This document shows positions 1 to 7,010 of a DNA stretch of 12,266 nt, in pieces. Origin of the DNA: an uncultured Acidimicrobiaceae bacterium (GTDB taxonomy: Bacteria > Actinomycetota > Acidimicrobiia > Acidimicrobiales > RAAP-2); contig CALAYR010000074.1 in the NCBI GenBank assembly GCA_937894805.1, forward strand, positions 1 through 12,266, in the 5' to 3' direction. The notes under the pieces were generated by a model that worked only from the letters and a program-made list of their open reading frames with translations, did no database searches and was not told the DNA's origin. Position numbers and translations under genes: made by a program. Within the stretch, counting starts at the first letter, position 1. Each line of letters begins with the position of its first letter.

Positions 1-615
1 CCAGGCACGGCGTGAAAGAACAACGTTGTTGCGGTTGCGGTCGAGTTCGATGATTCGAGCTTCAACGGTCTTGCCGATGTAGGGCTGCAGGTCACGAACG
101 CGACGCTGCTCGACGAGCGATGCGGGCAAGAAGCCTCGGAGACCAATGTCTACGATCAAACCACCCTTAACAACCTCAATAACCAAACCGGAAACGACCT
201 GATTGCGGTTCTTGAGGTCTTCGATGTTGGCCCAAGCCTTCTCGTATTGAGCACGCTTCTTGGAGAGGACCAAACGGCCCTCCTTGTCTTCCTTTTGAAG
301 GACAAGAGCTTCGATTTCTTCACCGATTGTGACAATCTCGGAGGGATTGACATCGTTACGGATAGAGAGCTCGCGCGAAGGGATAACACCTTCGGACTTA
401 AAGCCAATGTCAAGCAGTACTTCATCACGGTCAATTTTGACCACGATGCCCTTTACAAGGTCCCCATCTTCGAATTCCAAGATGGTGTCGCCTACGACAG
501 TGGCTAGATCAGTTCCGACCATGTTGTCTTCAGTGACAACGCGGGGAACGTAGTTGCCTTCGGAGTCGAAGGTTCCCATTGGGACCTTCGAGAGAAGGCC
601 GGAAATTTCAGTCAT
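1..615 (-). CDS. rpsA: 30S ribosomal protein S1, 3'-truncated by the window edge
   Basis: Ribosomal protein S1 binds mRNA on the 30S subunit and helps start translation. Reading from the ATG at 615 down to base 1 gives 205 uninterrupted residues with no stop, so the C-terminal part lies outside the window. A first S1/OB-fold domain spans about residues 48-122 (GDLVKGIVVKIDRDEVLLDI, then EGVIPSRELS and EGRLVLSKKRA) and a second runs from about 136 to the edge (GLIVDIGLRGFLPASLVE, RNRNNVVLSRRAW). These stretches closely resemble actinobacterial RpsA. The first 45 residues are a less conserved leader. The start is supported by AAGGA (plus-strand 621-625) five bases upstream of the ATG. It lies 98 bp downstream of polA on the same strand, the order I recall from M. 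tuberculosis. The identification is very secure; only the missing 3' part is unseen. Confidence 0.96.
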   Translation of the reverse strand, partial: MTEISGLLSKVPMGTFDSEGNYVPRVVTEDNMVGTDLATVVGDTILEFEDGDLVKGIVVKIDRDEVLLDIGFKSEGVIPSRELSIRNDVNPSEIVTIGEEIEALVLQKEDKEGRLVLSKKRAQYEKAWANIEDLKNRNQVVSGLVIEVVKGGLIVDIGLRGFLPASLVEQRRVRDLQPYIGKTVEARIIELDRNRNNVVLSRRAW

Positions 616-662
616 TACAATCCTTACAGCTTGGCCACACCGGGGCCGTCTCGGCTACAGAG

Positions 663-685
663 CTGAACTACCGGAGTTAGTTCAG
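663..685. repeat. Perfect 8-bp inverted repeat in the polA-rpsA gap
   Basis: CTGAACTA (663-670) and TAGTTCAG (678-685) are exact reverse complements around a 7-base spacer. GGCT (653-656) and AGCC (693-696) can add an outer stem. The repeat sits in the 98-bp gap after the polA stop and about 50 bases upstream of the rpsA start, so in RNA read on the minus strand it would be a hairpin in the rpsA leader or polA 3' end. No T-run follows on either strand, which argues against a standard intrinsic terminator. An operator or a post-transcriptional control hairpin are alternatives. The symmetry is seen; the role is unknown. I see no confident promoter in the rest of the gap. Confidence 0.5.
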
Positions 686-713
686 AACTTTCAGCCTACC
701 AGCGGCCCAGGAC

Positions 714-3341
714 CTATTTGGCCGAAGACCAGTTCGTTCCCCAGTTGAGAGAGATCTCCAAGGGGACAGACAGGCTCGCAGCGCCCGTGAGCGCCGTTCG
801 AACGATCTCAGCCACCTCGAGCTGCTCGGCCTCTGGGGCCTCTACGACAACCTCATCATGGACCTGCAAGACCAATCTGGACGACAGGCCCGCTGCCGAA
901 AGCCCCTGATCAAGCCGTACGAGGGCGTATTTGAAGATATCGGCCGCAAGCCCTTGGATTCCCGCATTCATTGCTTGGCGTTCAGCAGCCGCCTTCTGAG
1001 GACCAACGGCAGTCGCGAGGTCGGGAAATGGCCTAATTCGGCCGAACTCGGTACGGGAATAACCCTGTGACCGAACCTCACTGACCGCACGCTCGGTGTA
1101 CGCCTTGAGGCTCGGGAAGCCTTCAAAATACTGATTCATGATGCCCTTGGCATCCCCTACCGAGATACCGAGTCGCTGAGAGAGGCCGAATGCCTCCATT
1201 CCGTAGGCCAGCCCGTACGAGACGGCCTTCGCCTGCTCGCGCTGATCCTTCGTAACGGCGAGCAGATCTGTACTAAAAACCACAGAAGCGATTGCCGTAT
1301 GGACGTCCTGAGAGCTAGCAAAAGCCTGCAGCAGACCAGGGTCCTGCGACAGGTGCGCCAGAATGCGCAACTCAATCTGGTTGTAGTCCGCGACCAAGAA
1401 CGCCCATCCTTCCCGTGGAACGAAGGCAGTCCGTAGACGGCGCCCTTCTTCACTGCGTACAGGAATGTTGTGCAGGTTCGGTGCTTCGGATGAGAGGCGC
1501 CCAGTTCGTGCCACCGTCTGATGGAAGGTTGCATGAATTCGGTCATCACTTGCGACCGTGGCAATTAGCGGCGCACCGTAGGTTCCTCGGAGCTTGTCGA
1601 GCTCTCGGAATCGTAAAATCTCGGGGATAATCGCGTGCTCGTGAACTATTGCTTCCAAGCTGGAGGCATCGGTCGAGAAGCCCGACTTGATCTTCTTGGT
1701 CGGAGTCAGGCCGAGCTCTTCGAAGAGAACCGTCTGTAACTGCGCCGGTGAATTGACTTTGAATTCATGCCCGGCCATCTCCTGAATTTTGGCATCGAGC
1801 CTGACGACTTCCTCCCCGAAACCTTCGGCAATCGACGTCAACAAGGCACGGTCTACTCGAATACCTAACGCCTCCATGCGTGCGAGAACCGCCACGAGAG
1901 GCAACTCGATGTCAAAGTACACCCGACCGAGGTGGTGCTCTTCTATCGAGGCGTGGAGCACTTCGTTCAACGCGATACTCTGCGCAAGCCGTGCGACAAG
2001 TTGCTCATCAGTACTTTCTCCGTCAAATAATGACGCGGGGGCCGTCGAAAGCGCCAAGCCGAGATGCTGCAATGCAAGAGATTCGAGCGAATAGGAGCCC
2101 GATGCCGAATCAATGAGATAGCCGGCAATCGTCGTATCCCATAACGGGGGTGCCGAAACAACCCCCATCTCCCCCAGGGTGCGGTACAGCCCCTTAAGGT
2201 CATGGCCCCCAAGTCTGACGCCTTCCAGCAATGGGGCCACTGCAGTCAGTTCAGCTACGAAAACCTGAGTCGCCCGACTATCGGTGAGGGCAATGCGACT
2301 TCCGAGCCAGGCGACATACGCCCCCGATTCAAGATTGAGCTTCTTGATGGATGAGACAACTTCCAGTGGCTTCAGTTCGACACTTTGAGTCTCGGCTACT
2401 GATTCTTCACCGCCCTCGGGCTGACCCAACAGGCCTTCGGCGATAATGCGGTCATATCGGGACTTCATCGCATTCATTTCGAATCTCTCGAAGAAAGCGT
2501 TGATAGAGGCTCGATCCCAAGCACCCAGATGGAATCTCTCCGGCTGAACGTCAATCGGCACGGTCCGCACCAGCCTCATAACCTCAAGATTTGAACGCGC
2601 CAGATTTTCATGGGCCTCCATGTTCTCGCGCAATTTGGGCGTCATCGAAGCCGTGGCGCCGAAAATGGCATCGAAATCGGGGTACTCGGCGAGCAGTTTC
2701 GCGGCGGTCTTCTCCCCTACACCCGGCACACCAGGCAAATTGTCTGACGGGTCTCCACGTAGCGCCGCCAACATGGGATACCTCGCGGGCTCCACGCCAC
2801 AGCGGGCGAATATCCCCGCTTCGTCATACAGGTCGTAGTCCGAGACTCCTCGCTTGTTGTACAGGACCCGGACGTAGGGATCCTCCACCAGCTGGAAGGA
2901 GTCGCGATCACCGGTTACGACCACTGTTGGAATGCCATTGTCTCGGCCCCATGTGGCGAGTGTTGCCAGTACATCATCCGCCTCAAAACCGGGGACACCT
3001 ATGACTGGAATACCGAGAACTTCGCAGAAGTTACGAATTAGGTCAAATTGATGATCCAGCTCTGCGGGTGTCTCCGCTCGACCACCCTTGTAGTCGATGG
3101 CCATCCCATCGCGAAATGTGCCACCTGGCAGATCGAACGCCACCACTAGAGCACGAGGCGTCTGGGACTTGATCAATGTATTGAGCATTGAGGCGAAGCC
3201 ATGCAGGGCGTTCGTCACAATCCCTTCAGAGGTAGCAATGTCAGTTGAGAGCGCGTAAAAGGCTCGAAAGGCGAGCGACATTCCGTCCAACAGCAGGAGT
3301 GGCCGAGTGTCCTCGTTGCTACTCAACGTGCGTGCCCGCAA
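714..3341 (-). CDS. polA: DNA polymerase I
   Basis: DNA polymerase I fills gaps in repair and removes RNA primers. The 875 residues match the family's usual length and three-part layout. The N-terminal 5' nuclease (about 1-300) has D19, D70, EADD at 120-123, TGDRDS at 143-148, D197/D200 and a helix-hairpin-helix (GVPGVGEKTAAKLL, 204-217). The middle domain (about 320-490) has lost the proofreading motifs: no DxE where one is expected near 341-352 and no YxxxD, so 3'-5' exonuclease activity is probably absent. The polymerase domain has motif A DYNQIELR (652-659), the O-helix with R701, K705, Y709 and Y713, and motif C HDE (828-830). The start is uncertain: TTG at 3341 and TTG at 3326 are both possible, neither with a clear ribosome site, and the first ATG (3281) would cut into the conserved LLLLDG. 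The gene overlaps the upstream response regulator by up to 23 bp. Confidence 0.97.
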   Translation of the reverse strand: MRARTLSSNEDTRPLLLLDGMSLAFRAFYALSTDIATSEGIVTNALHGFASMLNTLIKSQTPRALVVAFDLPGGTFRDGMAIDYKGGRAETPAELDHQFDLIRNFCEVLGIPVIGVPGFEADDVLATLATWGRDNGIPTVVVTGDRDSFQLVEDPYVRVLYNKRGVSDYDLYDEAGIFARCGVEPARYPMLAALRGDPSDNLPGVPGVGEKTAAKLLAEYPDFDAIFGATASMTPKLRENMEAHENLARSNLEVMRLVRTVPIDVQPERFHLGAWDRASINAFFERFEMNAMKSRYDRIIAEGLLGQPEGGEESVAETQSVELKPLEVVSSIKKLNLESGAYVAWLGSRIALTDSRATQVFVAELTAVAPLLEGVRLGGHDLKGLYRTLGEMGVVSAPPLWDTTIAGYLIDSASGSYSLESLALQHLGLALSTAPASLFDGESTDEQLVARLAQSIALNEVLHASIEEHHLGRVYFDIELPLVAVLARMEALGIRVDRALLTSIAEGFGEEVVRLDAKIQEMAGHEFKVNSPAQLQTVLFEELGLTPTKKIKSGFSTDASSLEAIVHEHAIIPEILRFRELDKLRGTYGAPLIATVASDDRIHATFHQTVARTGRLSSEAPNLHNIPVRSEEGRRLRTAFVPREGWAFLVADYNQIELRILAHLSQDPGLLQAFASSQDVHTAIASVVFSTDLLAVTKDQREQAKAVSYGLAYGMEAFGLSQRLGISVGDAKGIMNQYFEGFPSLKAYTERAVSEVRSQGYSRTEFGRIRPFPDLATAVGPQKAAAERQAMNAGIQGLAADIFKYALVRLDQGLSAAGLSSRLVLQVHDEVVVEAPEAEQLEVAEIVRTALTGAASLSVPLEISLNWGTNWSSAK

Positions 3342-3891
3342 TTATTTCTTGGGCTATGTCACGCATGCGACGTCGAGACTTCATCGCCGCCTGTTGAATA
3401 AGTTCAAACGCTTCACTCTCCGCCAGGCCGCGTTCTGACATCAAATGCGCCTTGGCCTGCTGCACGATCTCGCGCGTCTCAATCTTGTCATCCACAATCG
3501 GCGAGGACGGCGACTCGATGTTCAGCGGCTCGGGCTTATTCAAAATTGAGGCCAGTTTTGGCAAAAGTTCCGCACTACGGAAGGGCTTAACAAGATAAGC
3601 AGAAACGCCAGCATCGCGAGCGTTTTCAATGAGCTCTCGTTGCGAGAAGGCTGTCAGCAGCACAACAGTGGTGGGCAGTGACTGTACGAGGCGAGCCACT
3701 TCGATTCCGTCGAGTCCGGGCATCTTGACGTCCAGCAGCGCGAGGTCGGGCAGCAGATCGCGGATTAGCTCCGCTGCGTCATCGCCGCGAGCAGCCTCTC
3801 CCACAACGTCGTAACCCGCAGACTCCAAAATCTCTTTGAGGTCCAATCGAATAATCGATTCATCATCAGCAATAACAACGCGTGTAGTCAT
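3319..3891 (-). CDS. pdtaR: ANTAR-domain response regulator, PdtaR-like
   Basis: This 190-residue protein joins a receiver domain to an RNA-binding ANTAR domain. The receiver (about 1-118) has the acidic pair D9/D10, the phospho-acceptor D54 in LLDVKMPG, T80 and K102 in VKPF. The ANTAR helices (about 134-184) carry the usual alanine-rich pattern, REIVQQAKAHLMSERGL then AFELIQQAAMKSRRRM. Known family members are phosphorylated by histidine kinases such as PdtaS and act on hairpins in nascent RNA to affect termination or translation. No kinase gene is in the window. The ATG at 3891 is preferred over an in-frame ATG at 3912 because AAGGTGG (plus-strand 3896-3902) lies four bases upstream and the ATGA overlap with the preceding gene suggests coupled translation. 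Position next to polA and rpsA matches M. tuberculosis Rv1626, which supports the symbol; orthology is inferred. Confidence 0.9.
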   Translation of the reverse strand: MTTRVVIADDESIIRLDLKEILESAGYDVVGEAARGDDAAELIRDLLPDLALLDVKMPGLDGIEVARLVQSLPTTVVLLTAFSQRELIENARDAGVSAYLVKPFRSAELLPKLASILNKPEPLNIESPSSPIVDDKIETREIVQQAKAHLMSERGLAESEAFELIQQAAMKSRRRMRDIAQEIIAGTHVE

Positions 3892-4184
3892 GACACCACC
3901 TTGGGTTCCCATTCGATCATCAACTCTTCCAACATCTGTTCCAACTGACCCTTACGGCTACGTTGATCCGCAAGAGCGGCTCTCGCGAGGTCGCACTGGC
4001 GCTCAACCCCAGATAGCTCCGCTGTGGCCTGGGGCGTCTCACTGACTAGCGCTCGAACGTGTAAGTCTTCACGCATCTCTTCCCACGTGGCCAACTGTTC
4101 GGCAAGCGCTCGTATCTGCTCGTCGACCGAGATAATTCCTCTGGTGGCCTCTTCAACCTGTCTAGCCACCCGCCCCTGCTTCAT
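3888..4184 (-). CDS. Small coiled-coil protein of unknown function
   Basis: I do not recognise this 98-residue protein. It is charged and almost wholly helical in character, with long runs suited to coiled coils at about residues 17-45 (VDEQIRALAEQLATWEEMRE) and 55-92 (ELSGVERQCDLARAALADQR, then a Glu/Leu-rich stretch ending in ELMIEWEP). It has one cysteine, no signal peptide and no membrane segment, so it is probably cytoplasmic. It begins nine bases after the menC stop and its TGA overlaps the ATG of the response regulator as ATGA, so the two are probably translated together. That suggests, without proving, a role linked to the regulator. The ATG at 4184 has no clear ribosome site; a GTG five codons later, preceded by AGGGG, is an alternative start. 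Coding is likely from operon fit and lack of gaps, but function is open. Confidence 0.72.
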   Translation of the reverse strand: MKQGRVARQVEEATRGIISVDEQIRALAEQLATWEEMREDLHVRALVSETPQATAELSGVERQCDLARAALADQRSRKGQLEQMLEELMIEWEPKVVS

Positions 4185-4193
4185 GGGCCAATT

Positions 4194-5213
4194 CTACGCC
4201 GGCGAGCTCCCGAATACGCCGACCACCGACCACTCGCTAGCCAATACCGCACTACGCACCTTCTCGAAACTCGTTGTATTCACGACTTCGCCATCTATCA
4301 GGATGTCGCTCGCTCCCAGGTTGAATCTCGCAACAAGTTCGGCATTGGCAAAACGTCCGAGCGCCGTCTCGAAGAATCCGCCGATGTAGGGCGTGAGGCC
4401 TCCCTCTAAGGCCTGTTCGACCATGGTCCGAGCAACCGAGAGTCCTCCCACGCGGGCTGGTTTGATGCACACGACCGATGCTGCCTCGTAACGAAGAACG
4501 TTTTTAATGTCCTGCATGGAGCGAATGGACTCATCGAGAGAGAGCGGTATTCCGGCGTTGCGAAGTTCGTAGTGTGCGGTGTAGTCCCCCACGTGGCCAA
4601 TTTGTTCTACAAACCCGACGGCGACGTGTACCGATGCCAACGCGACGTGTTCGAGAACTTGTTGCACCGTGGGGCAACTCGCGTTGTAGTCAAGCATCAC
4701 AGGACAGGTAACGCCCCGAAGAGCGTCAAAGGCGCTCGGATCAAGGAAAGGGCCAACTTTCAAACGCAGTAACGAGACGGCTTCAGAGATGAGCGGCACA
4801 TAGGGCGTACCAAGTAGCGAACCGGTTGCGATGCCGGTGGTGAGAGATATCTCAACGCCGCTTGATTGCCGAATCTCGCCGTCGTAGAGCGCACCTTCAA
4901 TCAATGCGGCTGAAGCACGGCTGACGGCATCATTGCCAAACAACGCTGGTATCTGCGCCCAGTAGGGGTGCTGGGCGTTACGAGCACGAACACTCAAGAA
5001 CCTGGGGATCGCTATCCGTTCGAGATGATCCAGCACCTCGGACACTCCAGCATCACCATTGATGGGGAGAGCTTGGGGTGCAATTTCGGCGACGCCGGTG
5101 AAGCCATCATCCAAAAGCGCCAGAGCAATGCTGGTGCGCTCGTCGTGAGTCTCGACGCCCGTTGTAATGCTCTGAGGCAATTTCCGCTGAAAAACTGACA
5201 ACTGTGCCTTCAC
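4194..5213 (-). CDS. menC: o-succinylbenzoate synthase (enolase superfamily)
   Basis: MenC dehydrates SHCHC to o-succinylbenzoate in menaquinone synthesis, in the cytoplasm. The 339 residues show the enolase-superfamily barrel: the base lysine K152 in RLKVG, metal ligands D175 (LDYNAS), E203 (FVEQIG) and D227 (LSLDES), the second catalytic lysine K251 (CIKPARVGG) and the GGFFETALGRFAN loop near 278-290 typical of the MenC/N-acylamino-acid racemase group. The usual KxK is RxK here (R150). The GTG at 5213 is chosen because AAGGTGG (plus-strand 5220-5226) lies six bases upstream. An open frame runs further, to 5372, but only by reading through the antisense strand of the tRNA gene. The next gene follows after nine bases. 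No other men gene is visible, so another enolase-superfamily activity (for example racemase or epimerase) remains possible. Confidence 0.8.
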   Translation of the reverse strand: MKAQLSVFQRKLPQSITTGVETHDERTSIALALLDDGFTGVAEIAPQALPINGDAGVSEVLDHLERIAIPRFLSVRARNAQHPYWAQIPALFGNDAVSRASAALIEGALYDGEIRQSSGVEISLTTGIATGSLLGTPYVPLISEAVSLLRLKVGPFLDPSAFDALRGVTCPVMLDYNASCPTVQQVLEHVALASVHVAVGFVEQIGHVGDYTAHYELRNAGIPLSLDESIRSMQDIKNVLRYEAASVVCIKPARVGGLSVARTMVEQALEGGLTPYIGGFFETALGRFANAELVARFNLGASDILIDGEVVNTTSFEKVRSAVLASEWSVVGVFGSSPA

Positions 5214-5252
5214 GATCAGCCACCTTAGAACGAATGCTAACTTTGTGTTCCT
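5214..5252. promoter_or_regulatory. 39-bp divergent menC / tRNA-Leu control region
   Basis: Only 39 bp separate the menC start codon from the tRNA 5' end, and seven of those are the menC ribosome site (5220-5226). A possible extended -10 for the tRNA is TGCTAACTT at 5235-5243, about ten bases before the tRNA, but no good -35 is visible. A weak TAGCAT for menC lies on the minus strand at 5239-5234, overlapping it. Any menC -35 element would have to lie inside the tRNA gene. The crowding is seen; the promoter boxes are tentative. Confidence 0.35.
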
Positions 5253-5338
5253 GCCCGGATGGCGGAATGGCAGACGCAGGGGACTCAAAATCCCCCGATC
5301 GCAAGGTCGTGTGGGTTCAAGTCCCACTCCGGGCACCA
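5253..5338 (+). tRNA. tRNA-Leu (anticodon CAA)
   Basis: A complete class II tRNA of 86 bases with encoded CCA. The acceptor stem pairs GCCCGGA (5253-5259) with TCCGGGC (5328-5334), the discriminator is A5335 and CCA is 5336-5338. The anticodon stem pairs GGGGA (5279-5283) with TCCCC (5291-5295) around the loop CTCAAAA; CAA at 5286-5288 reads UUG leucine codons. A long variable arm, CGATC-GCAA-GGTCG (5296-5309), and the T arm GTGGG-TTCAAGT-CCCAC (5311-5327) both fold. The discriminator A and long variable arm agree with leucine identity. The fabD ATG follows only eight bases after CCA, so the two are likely on one transcript. Confidence 0.97.
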
Positions 5339-5346
5339 CTACGGTT

Positions 5347-6258
5347 ATGACTATGTCCCCAGCAAGTGACAACGAGGTTGTAGCACTCTTCCCCGGTCAG
5401 GGCGCGTTAGCACCAGGTGCCGGCAATCCCTGGGTCGATGTACCCAGTTGGGATATGGTCCGAGCCATCTCAGAGGTAACCGACGTCGACGTCGCCCACA
5501 TTCTCCTCAGAGCCGATACTGACGAGGTTGTGAGAACCGATAACGCACAACTCGCTACGTACGCACTCTCGCTCGTCGGTTGGCACTGGTACATCCAGAA
5601 TCACGACCGACCCTCGTTTTTCGTTGGCCACAGCCTTGGTGAGTTCACCGCCCTCGCCGCCGCTGGGGCGATCGACTACGTTGCCGGCGCACGTCTCGTC
5701 CACGCCCGGGGCAGAGCTATGCAACAGGCCAACGAACTTCATCCCGGCACGATGGCGGCGCTGATGGGTGGTGACAGTGCCGCCCTCTCTCGTTTGAGCG
5801 AGATCAACAACCTGTGGTTGGCCAACTTCAATGGAGAAGGTCAGACCGTGGTGTCTGGCTCCCTTGAGGCCATCGACGAACTCGAGCAGCGTGGCAAGGA
5901 ATTGGGCTGGCGTCGCGTGACCAGGCTAAAAGTTGGCGGTGCGTTCCACTCACCCCTCATGGCAACGGCGCAAGAGGAGCTGAACAGAGTCCTCGCGGCA
6001 ACCGAGTTCCAAGACTTTGAAGGACAAGTCGCCGCCAACGTTGACGGCGTGCTCCGTTCCGGAGATGATGCGTGGCGGAGTTTGCTGGCGCGTCAACTTA
6101 CCGAACCAGTGCAATTTCTGCGCTCGATTGAGGCTCTACCGAATTCGGTAGTGCGAACGGTCGAGATGCCACCGGGCACTGTGTTGACCGGATTAACCAA
6201 GAGGATTCGAACCTTTACCCAGCAAGACAACATCCAACCGCGAGAGGAACAGTCATGA
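5347..6258 (+). CDS. fabD: Malonyl-CoA:ACP transacylase
   Basis: FabD moves malonyl from CoA to acyl carrier protein, supplying extender units for fatty acid synthesis. Counting from the ATG at 5347 gives 303 residues, close to the family's usual 300-310. Visible are FPGQG (15-19), the nucleophile motif GHSLGE with S96, the substrate-binding arginine region HARGRAMQQ (119-127), NFNGEGQTVVSG (160-171) and the catalytic histidine H201 in GAFHSPLM. An open frame extends upstream but only through the tRNA gene, so the start must be the ATG at 5347 or 5353. Neither has a ribosome binding site, and the first is eight bases from the tRNA 3' end; translation may be leaderless-like after tRNA processing. 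The stop overlaps the fabG ATG by four bases (ATGA). First enzyme gene of a plus-strand fatty acid operon. Confidence 0.93.
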   Translation: MTMSPASDNEVVALFPGQGALAPGAGNPWVDVPSWDMVRAISEVTDVDVAHILLRADTDEVVRTDNAQLATYALSLVGWHWYIQNHDRPSFFVGHSLGEFTALAAAGAIDYVAGARLVHARGRAMQQANELHPGTMAALMGGDSAALSRLSEINNLWLANFNGEGQTVVSGSLEAIDELEQRGKELGWRRVTRLKVGGAFHSPLMATAQEELNRVLAATEFQDFEGQVAANVDGVLRSGDDAWRSLLARQLTEPVQFLRSIEALPNSVVRTVEMPPGTVLTGLTKRIRTFTQQDNIQPREEQS

Positions 6259-6959
6259 GCAGAGTTGTTGTCGTAACGGGAGCCAGTCGTGGAATAGGTG
6301 CAGCCACGGCCGATGCCTTTGTAAAAATGGGTGACACGGTGATTGCGATTTCTCGAAGCGGCGAGGGGCCAAACGGGATCGCGAAGTCCCTCTCTGTGGA
6401 TGTCTCTAATGCCGACGCCCTGAAGGGCGCATTCGATGAAATTGTCACCCGGTTCGGGCCAATCGACGTCTTGGTGGCCAACGCGGGAATCACACGCGAC
6501 GGCCTGGCGTTGCGAATGTCCCTTGAGCAGTGGCGCGAGGTGCTGGCTACCAATCTCGACGGTGCCTTCTACAGCGCCCAGGCGGCCATGGGCTCGATGA
6601 TTAAGAGCCGGAAAGGTTCCATAATCTTCATTGGCTCTGTTTCACCGTTTCTTGGTATTCCCGGTCAGGCGAACTATGCCGCCGCCAAAGCAGGATTAGT
6701 AGGTCTCGCCCGATCACTAGCGACCGAATTAGCTCGTCGCAACATCACCGTCAACGTGGTTGCACCGGGATTCATAGATACCGAAATGACGGTCTCGCTC
6801 GGTTCAGACCTCGATTCACTGCTGCCACGAATTCCCGCGGGACGTATTGGCCAGCCGGAAGATATCGCTCACGTGGTCACGTTCCTGGCATCCGAGCATG
6901 CTCGATACATCACCGGCACCGTGATCCCCGTTGACGGTGGTTTAGGTATGGGCCTCTAA
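6255..6959 (+). CDS. fabG: 3-oxoacyl-ACP reductase
   Basis: FabG reduces the 3-ketoacyl-ACP made by FabF, normally with NADPH. The 234 residues form one short-chain dehydrogenase domain: the nucleotide loop TGASRGIG (8-15), NAG (76-78), N100, and the catalytic set S128, Y141 and K145 (YAAAK), with PGFIDTEM after the active site and a C-terminal PVDGGLGMGL. Lengths and motifs are standard for FabG, and the place between fabD and acpP makes fatty acid synthesis far likelier than another SDR substrate. The ATG overlaps the fabD TGA (ATGA), and AGAGG at 6243-6247 sits seven bases upstream. It resembles the actinobacterial MabA/FabG1 branch, which is an inference by eye. Confidence 0.93.
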   Translation: MSRVVVVTGASRGIGAATADAFVKMGDTVIAISRSGEGPNGIAKSLSVDVSNADALKGAFDEIVTRFGPIDVLVANAGITRDGLALRMSLEQWREVLATNLDGAFYSAQAAMGSMIKSRKGSIIFIGSVSPFLGIPGQANYAAAKAGLVGLARSLATELARRNITVNVVAPGFIDTEMTVSLGSDLDSLLPRIPAGRIGQPEDIAHVVTFLASEHARYITGTVIPVDGGLGMGL

Positions 6960-6998
6960 CCCACATTTCCCTCCCCCGGAAACTACGATTAGGGAAAC

Positions 6999-7005
6999 GA
7001 AGGAG
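6999..7005 (+). promoter_or_regulatory. Strong ribosome binding site of acpP
   Basis: GAAGGAG lies five bases before the acpP ATG and is the strongest Shine-Dalgarno sequence of the plus-strand operon. It fits the need for far more carrier protein than enzyme. The 51 bp between fabG and acpP is the only real gap in the operon; TACGAT at 6984-6989 could be a -10 element, but no matching -35 is seen, so an internal promoter is not claimed. Confidence 0.75.
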
Positions 7006-7010
7006 TCACC

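Noticed and set aside
663..685. Intrinsic terminator after polA
   Set aside because: The stem lacks a following T-run on both strands, so it is reported only as an inverted repeat.
2591..3004. 137-residue plus-strand open frame
   Set aside because: It lies wholly inside polA on the opposite strand, has an Arg/Pro-rich composition without any motif, and is explained by the polA codons.
5245..5346. Open frame extending fabD upstream to 5245
   Set aside because: It is the tRNA sequence read as protein; FabD similarity begins only after the tRNA.
5214..5372. Open frame extending menC upstream to 5372
   Set aside because: It translates the antisense strand of the tRNA gene, and a strong ribosome site supports the GTG at 5213.
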